Shown here piece by piece: positions 49,929-61,696 of a stretch of DNA of 64,000 bases. The stretch's first letter is position 1; each line of letters starts with the position of its first letter. The notes below the pieces were generated by a model. The model did not search any database, was not told the origin of the DNA, and saw only the letters and a list, made by a program, of their open reading frames with translations. This DNA is from Acidovorax_G lacteus (GTDB lineage Bacteria; Pseudomonadota; Gammaproteobacteria; Burkholderiales; Burkholderiaceae_C), in the NCBI RefSeq assembly GCF_039540375.1, contig NZ_BAABEX010000010.1:1-64000 (forward strand), in the 5' to 3' direction. The position numbers and the translations under genes were made by a program.

Positions 49929-51788
49929 CTACTGGCGCGCAAAGTCCACGATGGCGCGGTAGAACTGGTCCGAGCCGTCCTTGGGGTTGGTGGGCGTGAG
50001 CTCCATGCGGTTCACGCCATGCTCGGCCCCGCCCTTGAAGCGCGGGGGTACCACCGTGAAGTAGTACGGGCTCACAAAGCGCGCACCGGCCTTCTGGTGG
50101 CGCTGCAGTGCGCGCAGGGCCGCGCCGGGCTCTTTCCATTGCTGGGGGTGGAACTCCGGCACCCCGTAGCCGCGGATGCCCTGGGCCTGGAAGTAGGCCT
50201 GCACCCAGTCGCTGTCGGTCATGCCGCCGTAGAGGTTCAGCCCGTGGTTCCAGGCCGCGTCGCCGCGCAGCGTGTCGTCCATGGCAAACAGCTGCGGGTT
50301 CCAGGTGCCGTTGGCGCGCGGCACGATCTGGTGCGAGAACAACCAGGCGGCGGGCAGGCCTGCGGCGCGCGCGCGGCGGTGGAATTCGGCCAGGAACGCC
50401 GCCGCCTGGTGGCTGCGAAAACGGTTCCAGTCGCGCGCCACCGGGTTGTAGTACAGGTCCAGCGGGGGCTGGGGCAGGTCCATCCAGGCCCGCACGCCGC
50501 GCAGGCGCGCCAGTGGCTTGGCCGACGTGGCGGCCGGACTGCCCGCACGCGGCGGGCGCTGGTCGCGCTCCATGACCACGAATTCGGTCTGCGCGACCTC
50601 GAACAGGCCTTCGGCCGTGTGCGCGATGACCTGGGCGCGGTGGCGTCCCGGGGCCAGGTTCCGGTAGTCGAGGTCGTAGCGGAACCCGGTGTTGGGGTTG
50701 CGGATCTCGTCCACCGCCCGATACACATCCAGCCGGTGCAGGCCGCGTGGCACGTCGGCCAGGGGCTGGCCATCGAGGTGCAGCTGCAGGCGCTGTACCT
50801 TGCCTTGCGGGTCCCACAGCCAGCCCGACAGCGGCAGCGTGCCATCGGCATACGCGTCGTAATGCTCGGCAAAGCCCTTGAGCGGCTCCTTGCGGATGTC
50901 GCGTGAGGGCGCGGGCACCTCGTCGAAGCTCTGCCAGGGCAACCCGGTCGCGCGGGCATAGGCGTCCACGCTGCCGTACTCGCGCGCCAGCCAGCGGCGG
51001 AAGTCGGCCACCGATTCGGGTCGGTAGTCGGTCACGCGCACGTCCTGGTGGCGGCCCATGCCGCTTTCAAAGTCGGGAAACAGGTGGTGCAGTTCGCCCG
51101 CCAGCGTCACCGCCACGATGCGTTTGCGGGTGGCCTCGGGCAGTGCCAGCAGGCGCTTGGCCACGGCCTCCAGAGCGGCATAGCGGTAGCGATTGACCGG
51201 TATGTCGGCGTCGGTGCGCAGGGTGTAGGGTGCGATCCGGTAGCCGAAATAGCCCAGCTGCGGCGGCTGGCCGTCGCGCAGCGCCATCAGGTTGCGCGGG
51301 TCGGCCAGCAATTCCTCGGTAAGCGGACCGGTGGAGTCGAAATGCCCGGCCGAGAGGTACACCACCACGGGGCGCTGCACTTCGGTGATCAGCCGCATCC
51401 AGGTGTCGAGCTGTACGGGGTCGATGGCCCAGCCCTTGGGCGTGCGGTGGTAGAGGGCCAGCAGTTGCAGGGTTACGGTGTAGCCCACCTGCACCGCGCC
51501 CTGGGGCCCGCCGGGCTCCAGGGTGTCGAGGAGGCGGCGCAGGGCCGGGGCGGCGCTTTCTCGCCGCTGCAGGCAATAGGCCTGCGCCTGGCTCAGCGAG
51601 GCGACTTCGGGCGCGCGCTCGGCCGATTCACAGGCGAGCAGCCCCTCCACCGTCGGCGCGACGATGAAGGGTGGCGCTGAGGTCGTCGGGCTCGGCGGTG
51701 GTGCTTTCGGGGCGGGGGCGGCCAGCGTCAGGGCGGGCCACAGCAGGCTGGCCAGCAGCAGCCGGCAGTTCGTGAAACGGGGGCTCAT
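49929..51788 (-). CDS. secreted TIM-barrel protein, glycoside hydrolase family 42-like
   Basis: 619 residues. A signal peptide (1-24) is followed by a Pro-rich spacer and a large domain. ESVADFRRWLAREYGSVDAY (about 258-277) is a hallmark of GH42/beta-galactosidase-type barrels. The upstream VTLAGELHHLFPDF carries E232 as a candidate acid/base. The C-terminal half contains an FNPQ-like region with WNPQLFAMDD and YYNPVARDWNRF. The catalytic nucleophile could not be placed. No lipobox. The N-terminus overlaps the GT2 gene by 161 bases. It probably acts on, or tailors, an extracellular glycan in the periplasm. Confidence 0.75.
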   Translation of the reverse strand: MSPRFTNCRLLLASLLWPALTLAAPAPKAPPPSPTTSAPPFIVAPTVEGLLACESAERAPEVASLSQAQAYCLQRRESAAPALRRLLDTLEPGGPQGAVQVGYTVTLQLLALYHRTPKGWAIDPVQLDTWMRLITEVQRPVVVYLSAGHFDSTGPLTEELLADPRNLMALRDGQPPQLGYFGYRIAPYTLRTDADIPVNRYRYAALEAVAKRLLALPEATRKRIVAVTLAGELHHLFPDFESGMGRHQDVRVTDYRPESVADFRRWLAREYGSVDAYARATGLPWQSFDEVPAPSRDIRKEPLKGFAEHYDAYADGTLPLSGWLWDPQGKVQRLQLHLDGQPLADVPRGLHRLDVYRAVDEIRNPNTGFRYDLDYRNLAPGRHRAQVIAHTAEGLFEVAQTEFVVMERDQRPPRAGSPAATSAKPLARLRGVRAWMDLPQPPLDLYYNPVARDWNRFRSHQAAAFLAEFHRRARAAGLPAAWLFSHQIVPRANGTWNPQLFAMDDTLRGDAAWNHGLNLYGGMTDSDWVQAYFQAQGIRGYGVPEFHPQQWKEPGAALRALQRHQKAGARFVSPYYFTVVPPRFKGGAEHGVNRMELTPTNPKDGSDQFYRAIVDFARQ

Positions 51789-52737
51789 GTCCCAGGATGG
51801 TACTCAGCGGTTCGGTGGGCACGCTGTCCACGTCGTAGTGCAGAAAGGCAATCAGGAACTGGATACCGATGAGCACCGGCAGGGCCGCCAGCATCACCGT
51901 GCCGCTGGAGGCCGGTTGGCCGCTGAGGGCGCTGCCGATCCAGTGCGCCACACCGAAGATCAGGCCGGACAAGAGCATCAATAGCCCGGCCACGCTGTAC
52001 ACGGTGCCCGGGTTGAAGTCGCGCACCAGGTAGCTGTAGGCATAGCGGCGCCACCAGCGCGACCAGTGCTTGGCCAGGAACTCGGGCACCACCTTGCGTA
52101 CGTTCAGGTGCGACACCTCGTCGGCGTACACCGCGTCCATGGGCACGTCTTTGACCACGGCCCGCACGGTGTTGAGGCGGAACAGCATGTCCGTCTCGAA
52201 GAAATAGCGGCGCTCAATCTTGTCCAGCGGCAGTTCGCGCAGCACCCGCGTGTGCACGGCCGTGTAGCCGTTGGTCGGGTCCATGAGGGGCCAGTAGCCG
52301 CAGCTGAGCTTGGTCACGAACGACAGCACCGCGTTGCCAAACAGGCGCACGGGCGGCATGCCGAGCACGGATTCCGGGCGGAAGAAACGGTTGCCCTTGG
52401 TGTAGTCGGCCCGGCCTTGCAGGATGGGGGCGACGAACTGCGGAATCAGCCGCGGGTCCATCTGCCCGTCGCCGTCGATTTTGACCACGATGTCCATGCC
52501 GTCGGCCAGCGCCTGGCGGTAGGCGGTGAGCACCGCCCCGCCCACGCCCTGGTTTTGCATGTGGCGCAGCACCTGCACGCGCGGGTCGCGGCAGCGGGCC
52601 TCAATAAAGGCTCCACTGCCGTCGGGGCAGGCGTCGTCCACGGCGTAGATGCGCGCCACACCGGGGGGTACGGCGGCGATGACCTCCAGCACGTGGCGGG
52701 TGACGCGGAAGCAGGGAATGGCGACAGCGATCTGCAT
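51628..52737 (-). CDS. GT2-family polyprenyl-phosphate glycosyltransferase
   Basis: 369 residues. The N-terminal GT-A domain starts QIAVAIPCFRV and has VKIDGDGQMDP (about 85-95) with the DxD-like D88/D90 pair, then NGYTAVHTRVL. Two C-terminal membrane segments (about 248-268 and 283-302) follow, as in dolichol-phosphate mannosyltransferase, ArnC and GtrB. Such enzymes move a sugar from a nucleotide sugar onto undecaprenyl phosphate. The last about 50 residues are Pro/Arg/Ala-rich and overlap the downstream gene. It follows the EamA gene by 16 bases. Confidence 0.88.
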   Translation of the reverse strand: MQIAVAIPCFRVTRHVLEVIAAVPPGVARIYAVDDACPDGSGAFIEARCRDPRVQVLRHMQNQGVGGAVLTAYRQALADGMDIVVKIDGDGQMDPRLIPQFVAPILQGRADYTKGNRFFRPESVLGMPPVRLFGNAVLSFVTKLSCGYWPLMDPTNGYTAVHTRVLRELPLDKIERRYFFETDMLFRLNTVRAVVKDVPMDAVYADEVSHLNVRKVVPEFLAKHWSRWWRRYAYSYLVRDFNPGTVYSVAGLLMLLSGLIFGVAHWIGSALSGQPASSGTVMLAALPVLIGIQFLIAFLHYDVDSVPTEPLSTILGHEPPFHELPAAAGQPAVARPDAGRPRPESTTAEPDDLSATLHRRADGGGAARL

Positions 52738-52753
52738 CGGATGCTCCCAGCCC

Positions 52754-53104
52754 TTATTGCGAGCGCGCGGCCAGCGTCACACCCGCCAGAATCAGCACGC
52801 CGCCGGCCAGTGTCTGCATCGACACGGCCTCGCCCAGCCACACCCGCCCGAGCAAGGGCACGATGAGGAAGGCCAGGCCCATGAACGGATACGCCAGCGA
52901 CAGCGGCGCATGGCGCAGCACCCAGACCCAGCCAAGGGTCGTCACCCCGTACAGCACCAGCGCCGCCAGCAGCCAGCCGTTGAAGGCCCAGTCGGCCCAG
53001 CCTGCGTGGGGCGGCATGCTCATGGCCGCCTTCTTGAACAGCAGCTGCCCGAGTGAGATGCCCAGAACGCAGGTGAGGGTGGCAAGGACGGTGGAAAGGG
53101 GCAT
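52754..53104 (-). CDS. four-helix EamA/SMR-type transporter, ArnE-like
   Basis: 116 residues, four predicted membrane helices. GQLLFKKAAMS in helix 1 and LAYPFMGLAFLIVPLLGRVW in helix 3 resemble small EamA-type proteins such as ArnE/ArnF, which flip lipid-linked sugars. Start at 53104 gives a fully membrane-compatible N-terminus. It lies between the membrane glycosyltransferase (28-base gap) and GT2 genes (16-base gap); all are minus strand. A flippase role for the GT2 product is inferred from this context. A multidrug SMR pump is a less likely alternative. Confidence 0.85.
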   Translation of the reverse strand: MPLSTVLATLTCVLGISLGQLLFKKAAMSMPPHAGWADWAFNGWLLAALVLYGVTTLGWVWVLRHAPLSLAYPFMGLAFLIVPLLGRVWLGEAVSMQTLAGGVLILAGVTLAARSQ

Positions 53105-53132
53105 GGACCAGCAAAAAGCCCAGGGGGGCGTG

Positions 53133-54498
53133 TCAGACAGCCTTGGAGCGTACCCCGAGCCACAGCGGGCCCCACAGGACGGTGAGGGTAAAAAACGGTA
53201 ACAGGTAGCGGTATTCGCCCGCGATCGAAAAGACCGTGATGGCGCCGAACTGCAGCACCATGGGCGCGGCCACCAGCACCGTGGCGCGGTCGCGCCGCTG
53301 CCAGCCCGCCCACAGCGCCCAGAACGCAAGCGCCACGCCCACGAAGGGTGTCCACAGCAGCCAGCGCCACTGGAACGACCATTCGTACAGGGTGAACAGC
53401 GCAATGCCGCCTGCGAGCCAATCGGTCTTGCGGAACCGCGATTTCGTCTCGATCTGCTGCAGCACATGCGCGGCATAGCTGTGCGATGGAAGACCGCCTT
53501 GCGCAAACCCGGCCACCAGCAGCAGGTTGACGCGGCTGCCTACGAACTTGGGCATGTTGTGCCAGAGGTTGTAGGTGAAGAACTGCTCCACCACGGCTTT
53601 GCGATCGTCTTTGGGCAGGCCCATCACGCGCGGGCCGTCGGCGCGGAAGGTCAGCGGGTCCCAGTAGTCCGGGTCGTAGAACGCAATCACCTTCTCGTAA
53701 ATGCCGTGGCGCTTGAGCAGTTGCACGGTGTCGGGATGCACGCGGGGCGATGCCGTCCACAGGTTCATGGGCCGCGGTTGCAGGAAGTTCGCGGTTTCGT
53801 AGATGGCCAGCGGGTAGAGCACGCTGTGGGTTGGCACTTCCTGCCGACCCTGGCCAGCCGCCATGTTCAGTGCGATGGATGACAGGGCGATGACGCCCAG
53901 CCCCAAGCGCCCTCTGCCTTGCACCCACCACAGCGCCAAGGCCACCGGCAGCAGGAACACGATGCCGTTCGGCCGCAAGAAGGCGGCAAACGGCAGCGTA
54001 AGGGCGACGAACACCAGGCCGCTCGCATCCATGCGCCGTGCGCGCACTGCGCGCCACAGCTCGAACAGCAGCCCGGTCACGGCCACGGCGTAGTAGCCGT
54101 CGGGATACAGCGAGCCTGCAAAGAACACCATTTGCGGTGCGGCGCACACCAGCAGCAACAGGACGGCGGTGGTCTTGCGCAGGCCATGCTGCCATTGCCA
54201 GGCCAGCAGGCGCGCAAACACCAGGGCCGTGAGCAGCAGCAGCACGGCAATGGGCACCTCGACCCGCTGCGTGCCCGCGTACAGCAGCCGCACGAAGCCG
54301 TACCAGAAGTCGGGCTTGCCCGAGTGGTGCACCGCGGGGTTCTGCACCTCGAGCAGGATGGCCAGGCTGTCCTGGCCCAGCACGCCCGGCCAGAACGCGA
54401 CGAGCCAGGTGCCATAGACCAGTGCCAGCAGCGCCAGCAGCACCCCGAACGGCCGCCAGGCAAAACGCTCCAGCGAGGCGGTTGCGCGGGGCGCTCCG

Positions 54499-54509
<11 letters not shown>
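53133..54509 (-). CDS. multi-spanning membrane glycosyltransferase-like (GT-C) protein
   Basis: 458 residues with about ten membrane helices. The first periplasmic loop has FWPGVLGQDS with D47, the acidic position typical of GT-C enzymes such as PMT/ArnT-like transferases using lipid-linked sugars. A periplasmic region of about 110 residues lies in the middle (about 215-330), containing PTHSVLYPLAIYETANFL. No definite family number assigned. Start at 54509 lies inside the end of prfC (11-base overlap), so it is probably co-transcribed with it. It is the expected acceptor-side enzyme of the GT2/flippase pair. Confidence 0.8.
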
Positions 54510-56127
<1,618 letters not shown>

Positions 56128-56286
56128 GGTGTTCCAAGAAGAAGGGTCTGGTGGTGCCCGTCCTGGCGGTGCAGGCGGCTCCACGGGTGCAGCAAGCGCA
56201 CGGGAGAAGGCTCCGATTATCACCGCCATGCCCGCCAACGCGGCCGCCATAATCGCAACCCTTCATAACAGGCGAGAGGGAAGGCT

Positions 56287-57903
56287 GTGCTTCGAAAGCA
56301 TGCAATCTGGGCGCGGCGCATGGCGCTGCTGGGGCTGGCGATGGTGTCCAGCGGGTGGGCGTATGCCAGTTTTGAGGAAGGCATGGGCGCGATGGGCACG
56401 CGCGATTTCGCCAGGGCCCGGGCGTTCTTCGAGGCCGCACCGGCCGATGCGCGGGCCGTGTACCAGCTCAGCCGTCTGGCGCGGCTGGGCCTGGGCGAAG
56501 CCGTGGACGCCACGCGCGCTGCGCAACTGCTGGCGCGGGCGTCCGAGCTGGGGCACCTCGATGCCCAGCTGGACTATGTCTATGCGCTGGCCAACGGGCA
56601 GGGCGTCGCCAAGGACGTGCCCGGTGCCATGCAGCGCCTGCAGGCCCTGTCCGACAAAGGTGTGGTGGAGGCGCAGATCGAACTGGGCCGCGCGCTGTAC
56701 TTCGGCTTCTGGGGCCAGCCGCGCGAGGTGCAGCGCAGCCTTGTGTGGCTGGAGAAGGCGGCCAGAACCGGCAACGCGGAGGCCAAGACCCTGTTGGGCA
56801 TTGCCTTGCTGGACGGAGACGGAGCCCCCATCGACGAGGCCCGTGGGGTGGCGCTGGTGCGCGAAGGCGCGGAGGGGGGGCGCGCGGATGCCATGAACCG
56901 CTATGCGGCCATGCTCACGTTCGGGCGCGTGGTGCCGCGCGACGAGGCGGCCGGCGCGCGCTGGTACCGCCAGTCGGCCGACAAGCTCGACCCGACGGGC
57001 CAGTACGGAACGGCGCTCGCGTACCTGAACGGCCGGGGCGTGCCCAAAGACGAGGCGCTGGGCATCCGCTATCTGGACGCTGCGGCCCGGCAGGGCTGGG
57101 CCTGGGCGCAAATGGACCTGGCCGAGCGCTACTTCTGGGGGCAGGGCGTGCCGCAGATGCGCGGCGAAGCGTACTACTGGTACTCGGTGGCCGCGACCAG
57201 CCGCACCGCCAGCGTGCAGGAGCGCGCGGGCGTGCGTCGGGCCGAGGTGGCGCGCGAGTTGAACGCCGCCGAGGTCGAGCGCACGGCCAAACGGGCGGCG
57301 GCGTTCCGCGTCCAACCCGGTTTCGCTCCGCGCGCCGAGGCGCTGCCGGTGCTGTCGGCCGGCGACCGGGTGAGCATCGGCGGCGTGGCGCTAACGATTC
57401 CGGCGCCCAAGGGCTTTACCAACGGCTGGGAGCTGGCCAACCACCTGCAGCGCGCGTTTCCCAACAATCCGGGCTTTCGGCCCCTGCTCATGGCGCTGAT
57501 GCGCCAGGACGACATGGACCGCATCAAGCTGGGCATTGCGTCGGATCTGCGCACCATCGAGGTGTCGCGGCACGTGCCCGACGACGCGATGGCGGTGGAC
57601 ACGCGCCTGTTTGCCGACATCAAGCGCCAGCTGCGCAGCCAGATCGATGCCAACATCGCCAATGGGCAGTTTCGCTCTGAAGGCCTGGTGCGCGACGACG
57701 AGCGCGTGTTTGCCATGATGCGCTCCAGCGTTGTGGAGCCTCAGCGCTTCGATGCCGTGGCCCTGGTGCTGCTCAAGGACCGGGTGCTTTCCGTGAGCTT
57801 TGCGGGCTTTACGCCTGAGCACAAGGCCGAGGTGGAGTCGCTGGTCCAGGCCTTTTGCAACGGCCTGCTCTCGGCCAACCGCGCGGGCCTGTTCACGCAG
57901 TAA
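56287..57903 (+). CDS. Sel1-repeat protein with unique C-terminal domain
   Basis: 538 residues. A signal peptide (about 1-28, ending GWAYAS) is followed by several Sel1/TPR-like repeats (about 45-320) with the GxGVxxDxxxAxxW-type pattern (NGQGVAKDVPGAM, NGRGVPKDEALGI, WGQGVPQMRGEAY). The final 200 residues have no recognised domain. GTG at 56287 is used, with GAGGGA just before it; an ATG at 56320 in the same frame is an alternative. Divergent from prfC. Sel1 proteins mediate protein-protein contacts; function unknown here. Confidence 0.82.
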   Translation: MLRKHAIWARRMALLGLAMVSSGWAYASFEEGMGAMGTRDFARARAFFEAAPADARAVYQLSRLARLGLGEAVDATRAAQLLARASELGHLDAQLDYVYALANGQGVAKDVPGAMQRLQALSDKGVVEAQIELGRALYFGFWGQPREVQRSLVWLEKAARTGNAEAKTLLGIALLDGDGAPIDEARGVALVREGAEGGRADAMNRYAAMLTFGRVVPRDEAAGARWYRQSADKLDPTGQYGTALAYLNGRGVPKDEALGIRYLDAAARQGWAWAQMDLAERYFWGQGVPQMRGEAYYWYSVAATSRTASVQERAGVRRAEVARELNAAEVERTAKRAAAFRVQPGFAPRAEALPVLSAGDRVSIGGVALTIPAPKGFTNGWELANHLQRAFPNNPGFRPLLMALMRQDDMDRIKLGIASDLRTIEVSRHVPDDAMAVDTRLFADIKRQLRSQIDANIANGQFRSEGLVRDDERVFAMMRSSVVEPQRFDAVALVLLKDRVLSVSFAGFTPEHKAEVESLVQAFCNGLLSANRAGLFTQ

Positions 57904-57920
57904 CAGGCGGGTCGTCCATG

Positions 57921-57960
57921 CCGCACACGGGGGGCGAATCCCCCGCTGTGCGGTGTTGTT
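57921..57960 (+). terminator. hairpin terminator of the Sel1 gene
   Basis: Outer arms CCGCACA/TGTGCGG and inner arms GGGGG/CCCCC around a CGAAT loop, followed by TGTTGTT. It starts 18 bases after the stop. The U-tract is interrupted. Confidence 0.6.
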
Positions 57961-57972
57961 CCGGCGCGGTTT

Positions 57973-57978
57973 TATAAT
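57973..57978 (+). promoter_or_regulatory. -10 box of the ahcY promoter
   Basis: A perfect TATAAT hexamer lies 8 bases before the riboswitch, so transcription would start at or next to the first riboswitch base. A convincing -35 at normal spacing was not found. Confidence 0.7.
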
Positions 57979-57984
57979 CGCGGC

Positions 57985-58062
57985 TTCCGAGGAGCGTTGC
58001 AGCGCCCCCAGCAACTGCGGGGCGTGAGGCTCGGAGTCATCTCGCAACGACGCTCATCCACC
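57985..58062 (+). ncRNA. S-adenosylhomocysteine (SAH) riboswitch
   Basis: Conserved parts appear in order: CCGAGGAGCGTTGC at the 5' side, a middle hairpin, GAGGCTCGG, and GCAACGACGCTC at the 3' side. The long pairing GAGCGTTGC with GCAACG...CGCTC and the pseudoknot CCGAG with CTCGG are both possible, matching the SAH riboswitch architecture. It ends about 70 bases before the ahcY ATG. Known members turn on expression of AhcY and related methyl-cycle genes when SAH accumulates. Confidence 0.92.
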
Positions 58063-58130
58063 TGCGCGTGTGGTGAGCTTTGCATTCCTCCGCGTTTGGG
58101 TGGCTTTCCATCTTTGATCTGGAGCCCGAA

Positions 58131-59570
<1,440 letters not shown>

Positions 59571-59628
59571 TCGCGGTGCGCCGCCTACGGTGGTGCCGGA
59601 GCGCGTGCCCAGACTGGGCGGCGCTCCT

Positions 59629-59676
59629 GATTTGATAGCTGCTCGTGGTCTACTTTGCTGGGCCGGGGCCGGATTT
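59629..59676 (+). repeat. dispersed repeat copy R8
   Basis: Reads GATAGCTGCTCGTGGTCTAC then TTTGCTGGGCCGGGGCC, in the ahcY-tlyA spacer. The core is exact except for the GTGGTC variant. Confidence 0.8.
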
Positions 59677-59704
59677 CGTTTGAAAAGAGCAACGGGGAGG
59701 GCGC

Positions 59705-60706
59705 ATGCGCGCTGATGTGTGTCTGGTGGAAAAAGGCCATGCGGCCACGCGCTCGCAGGCGCAGCGGCTGATCGCCTCGGGCGTCGAGTGGCGGGCCACG
59801 CCACGCGCGCCCTGGGTGCGCGTGGCCAAGAACTCCGACGACATCCCCGCCGCGGCCGAGGTGCGCCTGCTTGACGACGCCGAGGCCCGCTACCTCTCGC
59901 GCGGCGGCTTGAAGCTCGAAGGCGCCTTGCAGGCCACCGGCCTGCAGGTGACGGGCTGGCGCTGCCTGGACGTGGGCCAGAGCACCGGTGGCTTCACCGA
60001 CTGTCTGCTGCAGCAGGGTGCGGCGCAGGTGATCGGCGTGGACGTGGGCCAGGGCCAGTTGCACGAACGCCTGCGCGCCGACCCGCGCGTGGTCTGTGTC
60101 GAAGGGCTCAATGCCCGCGGACTCACGCCCGAGGCCCTGCGCGAAGCCTGCGACGCTGCGCTGTGCGAAGTGGTTGAGCAGGACCTGGACGACAACGACA
60201 CCCAGCCCGTGGCCCCGTACGCCTGGATGCGCAACGGCGGTGAAGTGGCCGACGACTACGACGACAGCGACGATGCCAAGGAGCACGAGGTCGAGGCCTT
60301 CAAGGCCGAGCGTGCCGCCAAGGCCCGTGCCCGCGCCGAAGGCAGCGTGCCCACGGTGCGCAAGCGCCGTGCGGGCACCGAGCACATCGACATCACGCCG
60401 CAGTTCGACCTGGTGACGGGCGACCTGTCGTTTATCTCGCTCACGCTGGTGCTGCCGGCCCTGGTGCCGCTGATGGCACAGCAGGGGCGGCTGCTGATGC
60501 TGGTCAAGCCGCAGTTCGAACTGCAGCCGGGCCAGGTGGGCAAGGGCGGCATCGTGCGCGACGACACGCTTTATCCGGTGGTCGAACAGCGCATCCGCGA
60601 CGCCTGTGCGCAGGCCGGGCTCGTGGTCGAGCGCTATTTCGACAGCCCCATCCGCGGTGGCGACGGCAACCGCGAATTCTTTGTTGAGGCAAGGAGGGCC
60701 GCATGA
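59705..60706 (+). CDS. tlyA: TlyA-family rRNA methyltransferase with internal insert
   Basis: 333 residues; usual TlyA proteins have about 250-270. An S4 RNA-binding domain (about 1-65) is followed by YLSRGGLKLEGAL, the SAM-binding LDVGQSTGGFTD (about 88-99), and the C-terminal DLSFISLTLVLPAL. Between about 150 and 230 lies a charged insert (acidic DDYDDSDD, then Lys/Arg-rich) in the middle of the Rossmann methyltransferase domain. The family methylates 2'-O of rRNA cytidines (16S and/or 23S). Its stop overlaps the metF ATG by 4 bases. Confidence 0.88.
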   Translation: MRADVCLVEKGHAATRSQAQRLIASGVEWRATPRAPWVRVAKNSDDIPAAAEVRLLDDAEARYLSRGGLKLEGALQATGLQVTGWRCLDVGQSTGGFTDCLLQQGAAQVIGVDVGQGQLHERLRADPRVVCVEGLNARGLTPEALREACDAALCEVVEQDLDDNDTQPVAPYAWMRNGGEVADDYDDSDDAKEHEVEAFKAERAAKARARAEGSVPTVRKRRAGTEHIDITPQFDLVTGDLSFISLTLVLPALVPLMAQQGRLLMLVKPQFELQPGQVGKGGIVRDDTLYPVVEQRIRDACAQAGLVVERYFDSPIRGGDGNREFFVEARRAA

Positions 60707-61563
60707 CGGCAACCCCCATCACAGCCACCGCTCTGCCGGTGAGCCTTGAGTTTTTCCCCCCCAAGACGCCCGAGGGCGCGGCCAAGCTGCGCACGGCGCG
60801 CCAGCAGCTCTACACGCTCAAGCCCGAGTTCTGCTCGGTCACCTACGGCGCGGGCGGCTCCACCCAACAGGGCACGTTCGACACGGTGCAGGAAATCCTG
60901 GCCGAAGGCGTGGACGCGGCCTCGCATTTCTCGTGCATCGGCGCCACGCGTGCCAGCGTGCGCGAGCAGCTCGCTACGCTCAAGGCCATGGGCGTCAAGC
61001 GCCTGGTGGCGCTGCGCGGCGACCTGCCCAGCGGCTACGGCATGGGGGGTGAATTCCAGTACGCGAGCGACTTGGTGGCTTTCATCCGCGCTGAAACCGG
61101 GCGCGACTTCCACATCGAAGTGGCCGCCTATCCCGAAGTGCACCCTCAGGCCCGTTCGCCCGAAGCCGACCTGCAGGCCTATGCGGCCAAGGTGCGCGCC
61201 GGGGCCGATGCGGCCATCACGCAGTACTTCTACAACAGCGACGCGTACTTTCGTTTCGTGGACGACGCCTACCGGCTCGGGGCCGACGTGCCCGTGGTGC
61301 CGGGCATCATGCCCATCACCAGCTCCACGCAGCTGCTGCGCTTTTCCGACGCCTGCGGCGCCGAGATTCCGCGCTGGATTCGCCTGCGCCTGCAGGCCTA
61401 CGGGGACGACACGGCCTCGATCAAGGCCTTTGGCCTCGACGTGGTGACCGACCTGTGCGACCAGTTGCGCAATGCCGGCGTGCCGGCGCTGCACTTCTAC
61501 ACCATGAACCAGAGCGGCGCTACGCTCGAAATCTGCGAGCGCCTGGGCCTGGTGCGCGCCTGA
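60703..61563 (+). CDS. metF: 5,10-methylenetetrahydrofolate reductase
   Basis: A 286-residue FAD enzyme making 5-methyl-THF for methionine synthesis. Family motifs: SLEFFPPKT at the N-terminus, FCSVTYGAGG (about 43-52), GDLP in VALRGDLPSGY, and ITQYFYNSDAY. Length is typical. AAGGAGG lies directly before the ATG, which overlaps the tlyA stop (ATGA). Together with AhcY upstream it recycles homocysteine to methionine. Confidence 0.95.
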   Translation: MTATPITATALPVSLEFFPPKTPEGAAKLRTARQQLYTLKPEFCSVTYGAGGSTQQGTFDTVQEILAEGVDAASHFSCIGATRASVREQLATLKAMGVKRLVALRGDLPSGYGMGGEFQYASDLVAFIRAETGRDFHIEVAAYPEVHPQARSPEADLQAYAAKVRAGADAAITQYFYNSDAYFRFVDDAYRLGADVPVVPGIMPITSSTQLLRFSDACGAEIPRWIRLRLQAYGDDTASIKAFGLDVVTDLCDQLRNAGVPALHFYTMNQSGATLEICERLGLVRA

Positions 61564-61696
61564 GCGGCCAGGCGCCTGCAGGCCCTGTGCGGTCCTGACA
61601 GGCGTGTGACTGCGCGCACCGCGCGGTGCGTGGTACGGCCCATTCCTTGGGCTACCATTTCGGGCCGCGCGCCGCCAGCGCGACCGCGGCCTCGAC

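Noticed and set aside
51628..51788. A sequencing frameshift to explain the GT2/hydrolase overlap
   Set aside because: Both proteins have complete, sensible ends in their own frames; a shift would not restore a fused family.
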